A DNA stretch of 64,000 nt, taken from assembly GCA_964528755.1 (NCBI GenBank), contig CAZGWN010000005.1, positions 3,395 to 67,394 on the forward strand, read 5' to 3'. Positions within the stretch are counted from its first letter, which is position 1; the number at the start of each line of letters is the position of its first letter. A program made the position numbers and the translations under genes. Positions 45,964-54,175 of this stretch are shown here, piece after piece. This stretch comes from Raineyella sp964528755 (lineage in GTDB: Bacteria; Actinomycetota; Actinomycetes; Propionibacteriales; Propionibacteriaceae). Under the pieces are notes generated by a model. It did no database searches and had not been told where the DNA came from. It saw only the letters and a program-made list of their open reading frames with translations.

Positions 45964-46005
45964 GTGGGGTGGGTAGGCATCCCACAGAACGCGTATCCAC
46001 CCCAC
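45964..46005. terminator. Bidirectional terminator hairpin
   Basis: Perfect 9-bp arms GTGGGGTGG (45964-45972) and CCACCCCAC (45997-46005) lie between the convergent gntR and MFS genes. No long T-run follows, so termination may be weak or factor-assisted. Confidence 0.55.
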
Positions 46006-46036
46006 ACCCCCATCGCTCCGAGGTCCGGGACCCGGA

Positions 46037-47398
46037 TCAGGCCGCATTCCTCGGCAGCACCTCGGCGGCCACGGCCTCGGTCTCGCCCCTTGCCGGATGG
46101 ACGGCCTGGGCCGGGTTCTTCCCGCCCCACCGCCCCTTCAGCAGGAGGGTGCCGACGACGCCCAGCAGCACAACGCCCGCCAGGAAGTACATCCCGTTGC
46201 GCGGGGATCCGGTCGCATCGGAGACCGCTCCGACCGCGTACGGCCCGACAAATCCGCCGATGTTGCCGAACGAGTTGACGAACGCAATACCCACCGCCGC
46301 GGTGGCACCGACGAGGTACCGGGACGGCAGCGGCCAGAAAATGCCGGAGATGGAGTAGAGGCAGAACGCTGCCAGCGACATCGCCGCCAACTCCAGCGCC
46401 GGCGAGGCCATCGCACCTGCCAGGGCCAGGCCCACCGCCGAGCCGGCGAAGACGAGCGCCAGCGGGATCCAGTTCTCCTTGAACCGGCTTGCCCAGCGGG
46501 ACACCACGATGATGCCGATCGTCCCGAAGACGTACGGGATGGTGGACAACCACCCCAGGGCGACGTCACTGGTGGAGAACTCCTTCACCACCGACGGCAC
46601 CCAGAAGCTCAGCCCGTAGATGCCGACCGTCGAGGGGAAGAACAGCAGGGCGAATCCCCACACGTACTTGGATCCGAGGGCCTGCAGGGGGTGTTTCGTC
46701 TCGACCTGGCCGAGTTCGCGACGGTCCCGAGCGAGTTCACGCTCGATCCACCCGGCCTCGGCCTCGCTGATCCACGGTGCCTTCCGCGGCGTGTCGCGCA
46801 GCCAGATCAGGGTCGGGACGGCGGCGAGCACCGCCACCCCGCCGCACAGCAGGAACATCCAGTGCCAACCGCGCAAGCCGAACCAATCCAGTCCCAGCAT
46901 CCAGCCGGCCAGCGGGCTCATGATGAGAAAGGCGATGGTCTGTGCCAGGACAAACGTACCGGTTGCCTTCGTCCGGTGACGCTGCGGGAACCACAGCGTC
47001 AGGTAGAAGAGGACCCCGGGATAGAAGCCGGCCTCGGCTACGCCGAGCAGGAAGCGCAGCACGTAGAACATCGCGGCATTGTGGGTGAGTGCCGTGAGCA
47101 TGGTGACCGCACCCCAGGTCACCAGGATGCGGGTGAACCACGTGCGGGCTCCTACGCGCGGCATCACCCAGTTCGAGGGCACCTCGAACAGGAAGTAGCC
47201 CAGGAAGAACAGGCCCGCGCCGAGACCGTACGCGGTGTCGGACAGCCCGACGTCCGCACCCATCTCGAGCTTGGCGAACCCGATGACGGAGCGGTCGACG
47301 TACGCCACGGTGTAGAGCACCATGACGAACGGGACGATATGGCGCGTGATCTTGGCGATCAGCTCGCGCTCGTTGACCTTGTCGATTGATGAGTCCAC
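46037..47398 (-). CDS. MFS transporter, anion:cation symporter-like
   Basis: A 453-residue major facilitator with 12 predicted helices. YVDRSVIGFAKLEMGADVGL in helix 1, YFLFEVPSNWVMPRVGARTW and RFLLGVAEAGFYPGVLFYLT are typical of the ACS subgroup that imports tartrate, galactonate, phthalate and similar acids. A cytoplasmic loop near the middle contains RDTPRKAPWISEAEAGWIER. GTG 47398 has a GGAGGG site. It ends the isomerase-dehydrogenase-transporter operon. The subgroup argues for a carboxylated substrate. Confidence 0.88.
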   Translation of the reverse strand: MDSSIDKVNERELIAKITRHIVPFVMVLYTVAYVDRSVIGFAKLEMGADVGLSDTAYGLGAGLFFLGYFLFEVPSNWVMPRVGARTWFTRILVTWGAVTMLTALTHNAAMFYVLRFLLGVAEAGFYPGVLFYLTLWFPQRHRTKATGTFVLAQTIAFLIMSPLAGWMLGLDWFGLRGWHWMFLLCGGVAVLAAVPTLIWLRDTPRKAPWISEAEAGWIERELARDRRELGQVETKHPLQALGSKYVWGFALLFFPSTVGIYGLSFWVPSVVKEFSTSDVALGWLSTIPYVFGTIGIIVVSRWASRFKENWIPLALVFAGSAVGLALAGAMASPALELAAMSLAAFCLYSISGIFWPLPSRYLVGATAAVGIAFVNSFGNIGGFVGPYAVGAVSDATGSPRNGMYFLAGVVLLGVVGTLLLKGRWGGKNPAQAVHPARGETEAVAAEVLPRNAA

Positions 47399-47444
47399 GT
47401 TGACCCTCCAAAGAAGAAGCGGTGCGAAGCAGGTGACCCCGCCG

Positions 47445-48461
47445 TCACGCGTGCTGCGGCTCGGCTGTCGGAATCGCCCCGGCGCGCTCCTCGGGAGCTG
47501 CTCCGGCAGGGGCCGGGCCCAGGTCGTGGACCAGGCCGAGCATCCGCGCGTACGCACGGTTCCGGTACGCGATCAACGCCGCCTTGCTCTCCTCATCGAA
47601 GTCGCCCATGAGACCATGACCGTTCTTCACCCCGAGCCGGCCCTCGTCGACGGCCCTGCTGAGCACTTCGGGCGTGGCAAGCCGCTTGCCGAAGGCCTGT
47701 TCGAAGGTCTTGAAGCAGTCGACGTACACGTCGAGGCCGGCCTGGTCGGCGATGGCGAAGGGGCCGAAGAATCCGAGCCGGAAACCGAAGGTGGTGCGGA
47801 CAATCGTATCGACGTCCTCGGGCGTGGCGATGCCCTCTTCGACGATGGAGCAGGCCTCCTTCAGCAGCACGTACTGCAGCCGGTTGAGGACCATGCCGGG
47901 CGTATCGGCGACCTGGGCACCCTGGCGGCCGCAGGCGGCGAGGATCTCCTTGACCGTCGTGACGGCCTGTGCCGTGGTTGCCTCTCCGGCCACCAACTCG
48001 ACGCCCGGGATGAACGGAGCCGGATTCGAGAAGTGCACGGTGAGGAAGCGTTCGGGGCCGGTCACCGCCGGGACGAGCACGTGGACCGGGATGGTCGAGG
48101 TGTTCGTACCGATGATGGCATCGGGCCGGGCGGCCTTGGAGATGCGCGCCAGGACCGACTTCTTGACATCGGGCTGCTCGAAGACGGCTTCCTCGATGAA
48201 CTGTGCATCGGCAACGGCTTCCTCGATGGAGTCCGCGGCGCCGATGTTCTTCTCCACCAGCGCCGCCGACCCCACCTGGTAGAGGCCTTGGTCCTCGAAC
48301 TGGTGGGCCTCGGCGATCAGCCGGGCAAGAGCCTGGTGAGCCGCATCAGCATTGGCATCGGCGATGGTCACCGCGAAACCGGCGATCGCCAGTGTCTGGG
48401 CGATTCCGCCGCCCATGTATCCGGCGCCGATGACTGCCGTGCGCGTGATCTGATTGGACAT
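47445..48461 (-). CDS. 3-hydroxyacyl-CoA dehydrogenase-fold, NAD-dependent dehydrogenase
   Basis: A 338-residue protein. The Rossmann site is AVIGAGYMGGGIAQTLAIAG (~9-28). The catalytic His/substrate region is FLTVHFSNPAPFIPGVELV (~148), and the C-terminal helical domain includes DTPGMVLNRLQYVLLKEACS and GFRLGFFGPFAIADQAGLDV. Enzymes of this fold also oxidise sugar acids at C3 (L-gulonate 3-dehydrogenase). Between a sugar isomerase-like gene and an acid transporter, an aldonate 3-dehydrogenase role fits better than beta-oxidation. The C-terminal 30 residues are Ala/Pro-rich. The other member of this fold at 35138-36073 is a distinct subgroup. Confidence 0.82.
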   Translation of the reverse strand: MSNQITRTAVIGAGYMGGGIAQTLAIAGFAVTIADANADAAHQALARLIAEAHQFEDQGLYQVGSAALVEKNIGAADSIEEAVADAQFIEEAVFEQPDVKKSVLARISKAARPDAIIGTNTSTIPVHVLVPAVTGPERFLTVHFSNPAPFIPGVELVAGEATTAQAVTTVKEILAACGRQGAQVADTPGMVLNRLQYVLLKEACSIVEEGIATPEDVDTIVRTTFGFRLGFFGPFAIADQAGLDVYVDCFKTFEQAFGKRLATPEVLSRAVDEGRLGVKNGHGLMGDFDEESKAALIAYRNRAYARMLGLVHDLGPAPAGAAPEERAGAIPTAEPQHA

Positions 48462-48506
48462 CTGTGTTCTCCTGATTTCTCGTCGTTGAGTGATCGTTGA
48501 AGTCCG

Positions 48507-49484
48507 TCAGGCGATCGCCGCAGCACGATCGGACCGCGAGGCGGTGCCGTTCCTGCGTGCGTCGATGACGGTACGTGCCCCGCGCAGCACCGACCGGATG
48601 TACTCGGCATTGCGAGCCCCGACGCCCAGCCAGTCGCTGCCGTAGTGCTCGGTCATGAACGGGCCGGCGTAGCCCAGACGGAGGGCGCGGCGAATCACGG
48701 TGCGGTAGTCGACGACGCCGTACTCCAGCGGCACCGGGGCCGAGAAGTACGCACCGGTGGCCGGGTCCTCGTCGCGCAGGTAGTTCTTGATGTGCCAGTA
48801 ATTGGCGTACGGGAGCACGGCGTCGTACATCGTACGGTAGTCGGGCATCGGTCGGTGGAGGCGAATGAGGTTGCCGATGTCCGGGTTGAGCCCGACGGCG
48901 GAGTGATCGACGTCGCGCCAGAACGCGACCGCGTCCTCCGGGGTGCCGCAGTACGTGTCCTCGTACATCTCCAGGCTGATCTGCACGCCCACGCGCTGGG
49001 CGTGATCGGCCAGGTCACGTACCCGTTCGATCGCCAGCGGACGCAGTGCCGGATCGTCCACGTGGCCGGGCGCGAGCCAGAACCACAGCGCCGTCTTCTG
49101 CTCAGGGGCCAGCGCCTGCTGAAAACCGATGTTGACGATCGTCGCCCCGAGATCGGCGGCGCGGTCGATTGTTCGGTGGATGGTGGCGAGGTTTCGGGCA
49201 CCCTGATCCCGATCCACCACACTGTTGCGGCCGATGGAGATGGCGGCGACGCCCAACCCGAGCCGTTCCAGGAGTGCCCTGAACTCGCGGTAGCGAGGCT
49301 CGGACAGGTCCGCAATGGGGATCCAGTCGTCCATCGGGTCGATATGCCTGAACCCGAGCTCGGCGACCTGGAGGAGCTGCTCCTCCCACGTGCCGACGGG
49401 AGCCGATCCGATCGGAGTGCCGTCGTCGTCGGTCGGGCCGAAGTTGATCTTGCAGGCGATGGGCCAATTCTCTGCTGTGAACAC
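48507..49484 (-). CDS. Sugar phosphate isomerase/epimerase-family TIM-barrel protein
   Basis: A 325-residue xylose isomerase-like (AP endonuclease 2 fold) TIM barrel. Visible metal-site-type segments are QISLEMYEDTYCGTPEDAVA (~167-186, metal-binding Glu), SAVGLNPDIGNLIRLHRPMP (~197), YWHIKNYLRDE (~236) and PFMTEHYGSDW (~289). The family includes epimerases, isomerases and beta-keto-acid decarboxylases. It is first in its operon, 48 bp after the operator region. Placed with a C3 dehydrogenase, it could act on the 3-keto acid (decarboxylation) or epimerise a tetrulose; undecided. Confidence 0.8.
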   Translation of the reverse strand: MFTAENWPIACKINFGPTDDDGTPIGSAPVGTWEEQLLQVAELGFRHIDPMDDWIPIADLSEPRYREFRALLERLGLGVAAISIGRNSVVDRDQGARNLATIHRTIDRAADLGATIVNIGFQQALAPEQKTALWFWLAPGHVDDPALRPLAIERVRDLADHAQRVGVQISLEMYEDTYCGTPEDAVAFWRDVDHSAVGLNPDIGNLIRLHRPMPDYRTMYDAVLPYANYWHIKNYLRDEDPATGAYFSAPVPLEYGVVDYRTVIRRALRLGYAGPFMTEHYGSDWLGVGARNAEYIRSVLRGARTVIDARRNGTASRSDRAAAIA

Positions 49485-49532
49485 GAGCTCCTCCTCGTAC
49501 GCTCCTTCGCGTACTGTCGCAACGAGCTATAG

Positions 49533-49544
49533 CCTATAGGATAT
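49533..49544. promoter_or_regulatory. Operator shared by the second catabolic operon
   Basis: CCTATAGGATAT (49533-49544) contains the self-palindrome CCTATAGG and matches the site at 45149-45160 in 11 of 12 bases. CTATAG is also repeated just upstream (49527-49532). The hexamer TAGGAT (49537-49542) is a -10-like box for the short divergent ORF at 49550. Confidence 0.6.
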
Positions 49545-49549
49545 TGGAC

Positions 49550-49693
49550 ATGACGCAAGCGGTTCTCCCGGACGACGAAGGTCCGCTCGACACCACCCTC
49601 TTTGCCGGACAGCTCGCGGGCTTCGCCTCCGGCCGCGAGCCCGAGTTCTCGAAAGTCTGCTCGGACGTCGGCTCCGTTTCGGCGACCCGGTGA
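49550..49693 (+). CDS. 47-codon divergent ORF, probable truncated remnant
   Basis: This short frame starts at ATG 49550, seven bases after TAGGAT, the pattern of other leaderless genes here. It reads MTQAVLPDDEGPLDTTLFAG, then a short Ser/Gly/Glu-rich segment, and ends at TGA 49693. I recognise no family. Its position opposite the operon and under the shared operator suggests the 5' end of a former cluster gene cut by a deletion. A genuine small protein is the alternative. Confidence 0.4.
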   Translation: MTQAVLPDDEGPLDTTLFAGQLAGFASGREPEFSKVCSDVGSVSATR

Positions 49694-49762
49694 GCAAGAG
49701 TCCCCGGCACCGCCGACCCCCATGGGGAGGCGCACACCGCGCCGGGAGGCGACGACTTTCGG

Positions 49763-49950
49763 GCCGGTGATGTAGCCCACGTCGGTGCCGACGATCGCTT
49801 CCCTCAGCCCGTCCAACCCGTACGTCAATGGGAACGGCGGCGGGCCGTCCCGGTTCACGACTGCCCCAGGGATCCGGGACGTGTTGCCGAACGGGCCGTG
49901 GTCCGGCTCGCTCCCGGGGTCGTTGCGGTGGAGGGGGTCGGCACACTCGT
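49763..49950 (-). pseudogene. Remnant of a YhgE/Pip-like (ABC-2 type) membrane protein
   Basis: On the minus strand one frame reads FGNTSRIPGAVVNRDG. This resembles the start of the extracellular domain in YhgE/Pip proteins (LDRVPVAVVNxDxG). It runs straight into PFPLTYGLDGLREAIVGTD, which resembles their C-terminal LPMTYAVDGLRxAI segment. The two pieces normally lie hundreds of residues apart, so an internal deletion is likely. No start codon, ribosome site or membrane segments are intact. The rest of 49694-50020 holds no gene. Confidence 0.42.
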
Positions 49951-50020
49951 GCTCCCCCTCCTCCGCATGGTCGGCATCATCGTGGGCGGCTTCCGCTCGC
50001 TCCGTGATGGCCCTTGTTCC

Positions 50021-51406
50021 TCAGGCGATCCGGTCGTCCCCGCCCTGGGGACTCGCCCGCGCCGGGTCGCGGCGATCTGTCGTCGCGCCGTCCTCCATCG
50101 CCGAGGTGACCGGACCGGGCGGCGGGGTGGAGACGTAGGTATGCCCGGTCGGGGAGGTCGTCGTCACCGTTCCGGCCCGGTCGGCGGCCGGCAGAGCGCG
50201 CCAGCCCGGGAGCGTCTTGGTGTGGTTGCACCGCTCACACAGACCCTGCCCGTTGGCCAGGCTCGTCGGGCCGCCCTCGGCGTGGCCGACCACGTGGTCG
50301 GCGTGCCGGATCGGCGCGTCACACCACGGGGTGCGGCATCGTTGGTCCCGCACCCGGATCAGGTGCTGCAGACCGGCTCCGAACAGTCGGCCGTCCGACT
50401 CCGTCGCGATCAGCCGGCCCGGTACCGCGTATAGCCGCCGGATGGCGACCGCCTCGGCGGCCCGGTCGTCCAACCGGCCCAGCAGCGTCCGCACCCAGAC
50501 CGCCGGCATGGTTCCCATCCCCATCACGTGGGCGGGGTCGTCGTCCTCGGCCAGCAGCGCACGATCGGACATCACGATGTCCAGATGGACATCCGCCGGG
50601 TCCTCCGCCGGTCGCCCCGTGACGCGTTCCACCAGCAGATCGGCCATCAACTGGCCACGTCCACGTATCTCGCCCCTCGCCCGGGCCGAGTCGGCCGCGT
50701 GCAACAGCGCCGCGTACACCCCCACCCCGGCGCGCAGCGGCAGCAGGGCGGTCAGATAGACCATGCCCTCCGCCGTCGGCCGGCAGGTCACGCGTCGATC
50801 CCGTTCGGCCTTGTCAGACCGGTGCACGAAGGACTCGGCGTCGCGTTCGTAGGCCAGCTTCTTGACGGCGGCCTCAAGGGCCGCGTTGCCCATCCCCGGG
50901 TTCCGGCTCAGCAGCTCGGGGATCCTGGCATCCACGGCCGCCCGGTCCTCCCGGGAAAGGCAGGCGGTCTCCCGGGCCACGATCGTCGCCCGCCATTCGT
51001 TCAACCGGCCCGATTCCAGACAGGCAAGCGTCGCGGGCATCTCCCGCACCCAGGTCTTCGCCGCGCCGAGCAGGATGCCGCCGCGATGCGGCGACTCCCG
51101 CCGGGCCAGGCCCAGTTGACTCGCCACTCCCTGACCGATCCGCGACGCGGCCAGCCCGGCGGCCGCCTGCTCCTCACAGGTGGTCTCGTCCAGTCGGACG
51201 GCCAACCGGGCCTGGACTCCTGCCGCGGCCGACTTCAGATCCTCCAAGGCCGCGACCAGGTCCACACAGGCAGCACCCGACAGCTCGCCGACGCCGCCGC
51301 CGGTGGCCACCAGGGCCGCCGTCCATGCGGCGACCTCCGCCGAGCCGATGCCCTGGGCAGCAAACGACTCCTGAACCGCGAGCGGCGCCCGATCCGCGTC
51401 CATCAT
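50021..51406 (-). CDS. DUF222 and HNH endonuclease domain protein (13E12-type)
   Basis: A 461-residue protein of the actinobacterial 13E12-like group. An N-terminal helical DUF222 region (~40-300) is followed by an HNH nuclease domain: RDQRCRTPWCDAPIRHADHV (~372-391), then GHAEGGPTSLANGQGLCERC and NHTKTLPG, with Cys pairs for zinc. A Thr/Pro-rich tail (TTTSPTGHTYVSTPPPGP) ends the protein. Such genes occur in many copies per genome and may be mobile or selfish; their role is unknown. ATG 51406 has a GAGGGGG site. It lies beside the deletion scar. Confidence 0.9.
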   Translation of the reverse strand: MMDADRAPLAVQESFAAQGIGSAEVAAWTAALVATGGGVGELSGAACVDLVAALEDLKSAAAGVQARLAVRLDETTCEEQAAAGLAASRIGQGVASQLGLARRESPHRGGILLGAAKTWVREMPATLACLESGRLNEWRATIVARETACLSREDRAAVDARIPELLSRNPGMGNAALEAAVKKLAYERDAESFVHRSDKAERDRRVTCRPTAEGMVYLTALLPLRAGVGVYAALLHAADSARARGEIRGRGQLMADLLVERVTGRPAEDPADVHLDIVMSDRALLAEDDDPAHVMGMGTMPAVWVRTLLGRLDDRAAEAVAIRRLYAVPGRLIATESDGRLFGAGLQHLIRVRDQRCRTPWCDAPIRHADHVVGHAEGGPTSLANGQGLCERCNHTKTLPGWRALPAADRAGTVTTTSPTGHTYVSTPPPGPVTSAMEDGATTDRRDPARASPQGGDDRIA

Positions 51407-51516
51407 CCACCCCCTCAATCGAACGTACGTCCATATTGACAGGGTCGACAGACACTTCCGGATATCAGTGATCCACAAGGGAGGATGCGGGGGTCAGCAC
51501 GTCGGTGGGCACCGCT

Positions 51517-51768
51517 TCAGCCGACCTCCTGCCACGGCCCGTACGGGTCGCCCGGCTCCTGATCGCGGGTCCACCACTTCGCCTCGTAGGTCGTCCCGTC
51601 ATGGGTCGCCCGCTCACCGGCCATGAAGATCCGGCTCGCGGTCCACACCGCGACGCCATCCGGGCCTGCCACGATCTCCTGCCACGGCCCGTACGGATCC
51701 CCCGGCTCCTGATCGCGCGTCCACCACGAGGCCTGCCAGACGGAGCCCCCGAAGCGGACCCGATCACC
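51517..51768 (-). pseudogene. In-frame tail with chitin-binding-type modules, cut off by an amber codon
   Basis: Directly after the TAG at 51769-51771, the same frame stays open for 83 codons to TGA at 51517. The joined sequence completes one chitin-binding type 3 module (AWDDATTYE, stop, GDRVRFGGSVWQASWWTRDQ) and adds a second with the same EPGDPYGPWQE ending. One base change (TAG to CAG or AAG) would restore a 706-residue protein. It may be a true nonsense mutation, stop-codon readthrough or a sequencing error. Confidence 0.8.
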
Positions 51769-53637
51769 CTACTCGTACGTCGTTGCGTCGTCCCAAGCGG
51801 GCTCCGTGGGCTGATCGGGAACCGGCGAAATGAAGGACCGCTTCCCGTCCGCCTTCGTCCGGGTGGTGTCGCGCAACGCCCACGAGACGGCGTCGGCCCG
51901 GGTGGTGAGCACGACCGGGTTTCCGTTGTTGGCCTTCTTGTTCTGCGAGGTCAGCGCGGCGCCGTACTTGACGTTGATCAGCTTTCCGTCGTAGGGGTGG
52001 TCGTCACTGGTCGGATCCTCGACGAACCGCCACTGCTGGGCGGGGTCTTCCGCGTCCGGCGCGTGCACCGCGAACGTCACCTCGGTCGCCGATTCGGCGG
52101 TCAACGCCGTCGAGCCGTCCGGCACGACGACCTGGTAGACGCCTTCGGTGACCGGCCGCAGCCGCCAGGAGTTGGCTGCCGCCGCGTCGCCATCACTGGC
52201 ATAGAGCCACCAGATGGACGCTCCACCGGCCAGCGGGTTGGAGCCTTGGTACTGCTCCAGGCCGAACGTCGATGCGTTGACCGACCCTTCGACGTGGAAG
52301 ACATCGGAGTCGAAATCCGGGTCGTCGATCGCGACACCGTCGAACACCGGCGGCTCGACCTTGCCCTCGTGATACTCGTCCGGGGCAGGCTCATCCCAAG
52401 GGGCCGGGAGCGGATTGTCCGCCGGCAGAAGGTCGGCCAGGAAGTCGTACGTCACTGGGTCGTACGCCTGCAGGTCCGCACGCGAGTTGATCGGCGAGCG
52501 GACCCCGTCGTACGTCGGCTTCTCGGCCATGACGTCGAACCAGATCGCCATCAGCGTGGCGAAGAACTCGTCCCGGTTCGTGATCATATATGTGTTCGGC
52601 CACAGCCCCTTCTTCTTGGCATTCGCGTAGACCTCGTCGTACGCGTTTCGGATCGATTGGTCGGGCAGCAGGTCGATACCCGTGCTGAGGATGCAGTGCC
52701 CGAACTCGTGCAACAGGATGCTCTCGTTCGGATAGGCCGTGTTGCCCAGCGAACCGAATCGCCCGTCCCGCACTCGCAGGATGTTGCGCTCGGCGATCGA
52801 GGACACGTTGTTGTTCCACTGATTGCCGCCGTAACCTTCGACGTCATACATCGTGTACGAATAGCCGTAGCGGTGCTCGGGGATGAAGTAGACGTTGTGG
52901 TGCGGGTTGTACACGGCCAAGGATGCGTGCCGGGACGCCATGTTGGCGGCCACCTGCGGCATCGCCGATAGTTCGGCGTCGACCATCCGGCCGGCGATCT
53001 GTAATGACCCGGCGTCGACGGTGGGATCCGCCTTGATGACGATCCCGCTGGTCGTCGTGACGTGCTGGGTGTAGAAGTCCACATGCGGCACATCGGCGTA
53101 CGTGGCGTCCTCGGCCGCCCGTCCGTCCTCGTCGAGGATGTTCGATCCGGCGATCTGCAGCGTGTAGCCCTTCGAGTCGTCGAGCGCCGATTGCGAGACG
53201 TTGAACCGGATACTGGAGAAGTGCACGTCATCGTCGAGCCGTTCCATGCTGTTGGCAGCGGTGGCGGCGATCTGCTTGTTCTTCTTGTCGAAGAAGATGG
53301 TGTCGGTGGAGCCAGTTCCCTTCGGCACGAGCGGGATGACGGTGTCGCCATTCTTCAGGACGAAATTGGCCGGGTCGACAGCCGCGTTCTCATCGACGTA
53401 CCGATCCCAGTGCACCTCGAGGAAATCGCCCTCGGTCAGAAGGCGCACCTGCGTGACCTGCGGGCCGTCGAAGCCCGGATCCGTGGCCACCGAACCGTCC
53501 GCTCCCGCCGAGATCGTGTCCCCCGCCCGGGCCGGGAGCACACTCATGGTGCCCAGGACAAGTCCCATGGTGACCAGACCGATCACCCATCGTCTTGTCA
53601 CCCATCGTCTTGCCGAGGAGAGTCTTCTTCGTCTCAC
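51769..53637 (-). CDS. Secreted zinc metalloprotease with truncated chitin-binding tail
   Basis: A 622-residue secreted zincin. The signal peptide spans ~1-38: a very basic N-terminus, then VIGLVTMGLVLGTMSVLPA and a cleavage site after ARA. A beta-sandwich-like N-terminal domain (~50-190) precedes the catalytic domain with SILLHEFGHCIL (HExxH, ~309-313) and RDEFFATLMAIWFDV, whose Glu may be the third ligand. A C-terminal domain with QQWRFVEDPT and TSQNKKANNGNPVVL resembles a lectin-type beta-trefoil. The frame stops at TAG inside a chitin-binding module. GTG 53637 follows a GAAGGAA site. The codons for RRWVTRRWVIG hold a 14-bp direct repeat. The precise peptidase family was not recognised. 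Confidence 0.8.
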   Translation of the reverse strand: MRRRRLSSARRWVTRRWVIGLVTMGLVLGTMSVLPARAGDTISAGADGSVATDPGFDGPQVTQVRLLTEGDFLEVHWDRYVDENAAVDPANFVLKNGDTVIPLVPKGTGSTDTIFFDKKNKQIAATAANSMERLDDDVHFSSIRFNVSQSALDDSKGYTLQIAGSNILDEDGRAAEDATYADVPHVDFYTQHVTTTSGIVIKADPTVDAGSLQIAGRMVDAELSAMPQVAANMASRHASLAVYNPHHNVYFIPEHRYGYSYTMYDVEGYGGNQWNNNVSSIAERNILRVRDGRFGSLGNTAYPNESILLHEFGHCILSTGIDLLPDQSIRNAYDEVYANAKKKGLWPNTYMITNRDEFFATLMAIWFDVMAEKPTYDGVRSPINSRADLQAYDPVTYDFLADLLPADNPLPAPWDEPAPDEYHEGKVEPPVFDGVAIDDPDFDSDVFHVEGSVNASTFGLEQYQGSNPLAGGASIWWLYASDGDAAAANSWRLRPVTEGVYQVVVPDGSTALTAESATEVTFAVHAPDAEDPAQQWRFVEDPTSDDHPYDGKLINVKYGAALTSQNKKANNGNPVVLTTRADAVSWALRDTTRTKADGKRSFISPVPDQPTEPAWDDATTYE

Positions 53638-53740
53638 GCCGTTTCCTTCCCTCGGGCGCCGGCCCAGGGCCGTACGCCGCAGTGGTGTGCCGGATCGTCT
53701 TCCTCAGCCCGCTCCGGCCGGATTGGTCAGGACGCTATCG

Positions 53741-53756
53741 TGTGACGTGTTACCTA
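53741..53756. promoter_or_regulatory. Box 1, shared regulatory motif near the zincin gene
   Basis: TGTGACGTGTTACCTA. It matches box 2 at 13 of 16 positions. The inner GTGACGTGTTAC is an imperfect dyad (consensus GTNACRTGTTAC). TATCAC directly after may extend the dyad. Confidence 0.45.
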
Positions 53757-54005
53757 TCACATGGCTTTTCGTGACGCCTGCGTGACGAGTCCGATACACA
53801 GCTTCATCGACCGGCCAGACCCCGGGCGCGCTTCGCGCAGCAAATGCGGGATGGCATCGAGCGGTGTCGCCATGGTCAGCCAATCGCGTCCGACCGGGCC
53901 CACAGGACCGTGAACCAGGGCGACGGTCAACGGCGCGTTCCGGGACGACCGTGTAGCACCCCGGCCGGCCACCATCTGCGCTACTCCATGCACTTCTGTA
54001 TCAGA

Positions 54006-54021
54006 TGTCACATGTTACATA
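54006..54021. promoter_or_regulatory. Box 2, shared regulatory motif near the M6 protease gene
   Basis: TGTCACATGTTACATA. It matches box 1 at 13 of 16 positions in the same orientation. Its core GTCACATGTTAC is an imperfect palindrome around ACATGT. Paired boxes at divergent protease promoters suggest one regulator controls both. Confidence 0.45.
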
Positions 54022-54175
54022 ACTGGCGAACGCCCGAAACCCATGCTCCCGGGCCCCTCCCTACGTTCGATGACTGGCGGCACCGTACGGACACAAGGTA
54101 GGCGTCACTCGACTCTCGATCCGCAATCCCGCCGCCGCCCCGGATATCCATCGATTCCCCCTCTGAGGAGAGAAC

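Larger units (their letters stand above)
53638..54175. other. Divergent promoter region between the two metalloproteases
   Basis: About 540 bp without a convincing gene. It is less GC-rich at its ends. Short open frames in both directions lack ribosome sites and family features. Two related 16-bp boxes (53741-53756 and 54006-54021) lie 104 bp from one protease start and 155 bp from the other. A third, unrelated CpG-rich middle shows nothing else recognisable. Confidence 0.5.

Noticed and set aside
49550..51406. Complete mobile element around the HNH gene
   Set aside because: No transposase, integrase, terminal repeats or target duplication seen; only a deletion scar and a DUF222/HNH gene.
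53757..54011. 84-codon minus-strand frame between the proteases
   Set aside because: No ribosome site or family similarity, and it covers the regulatory box region; kept as intergenic.
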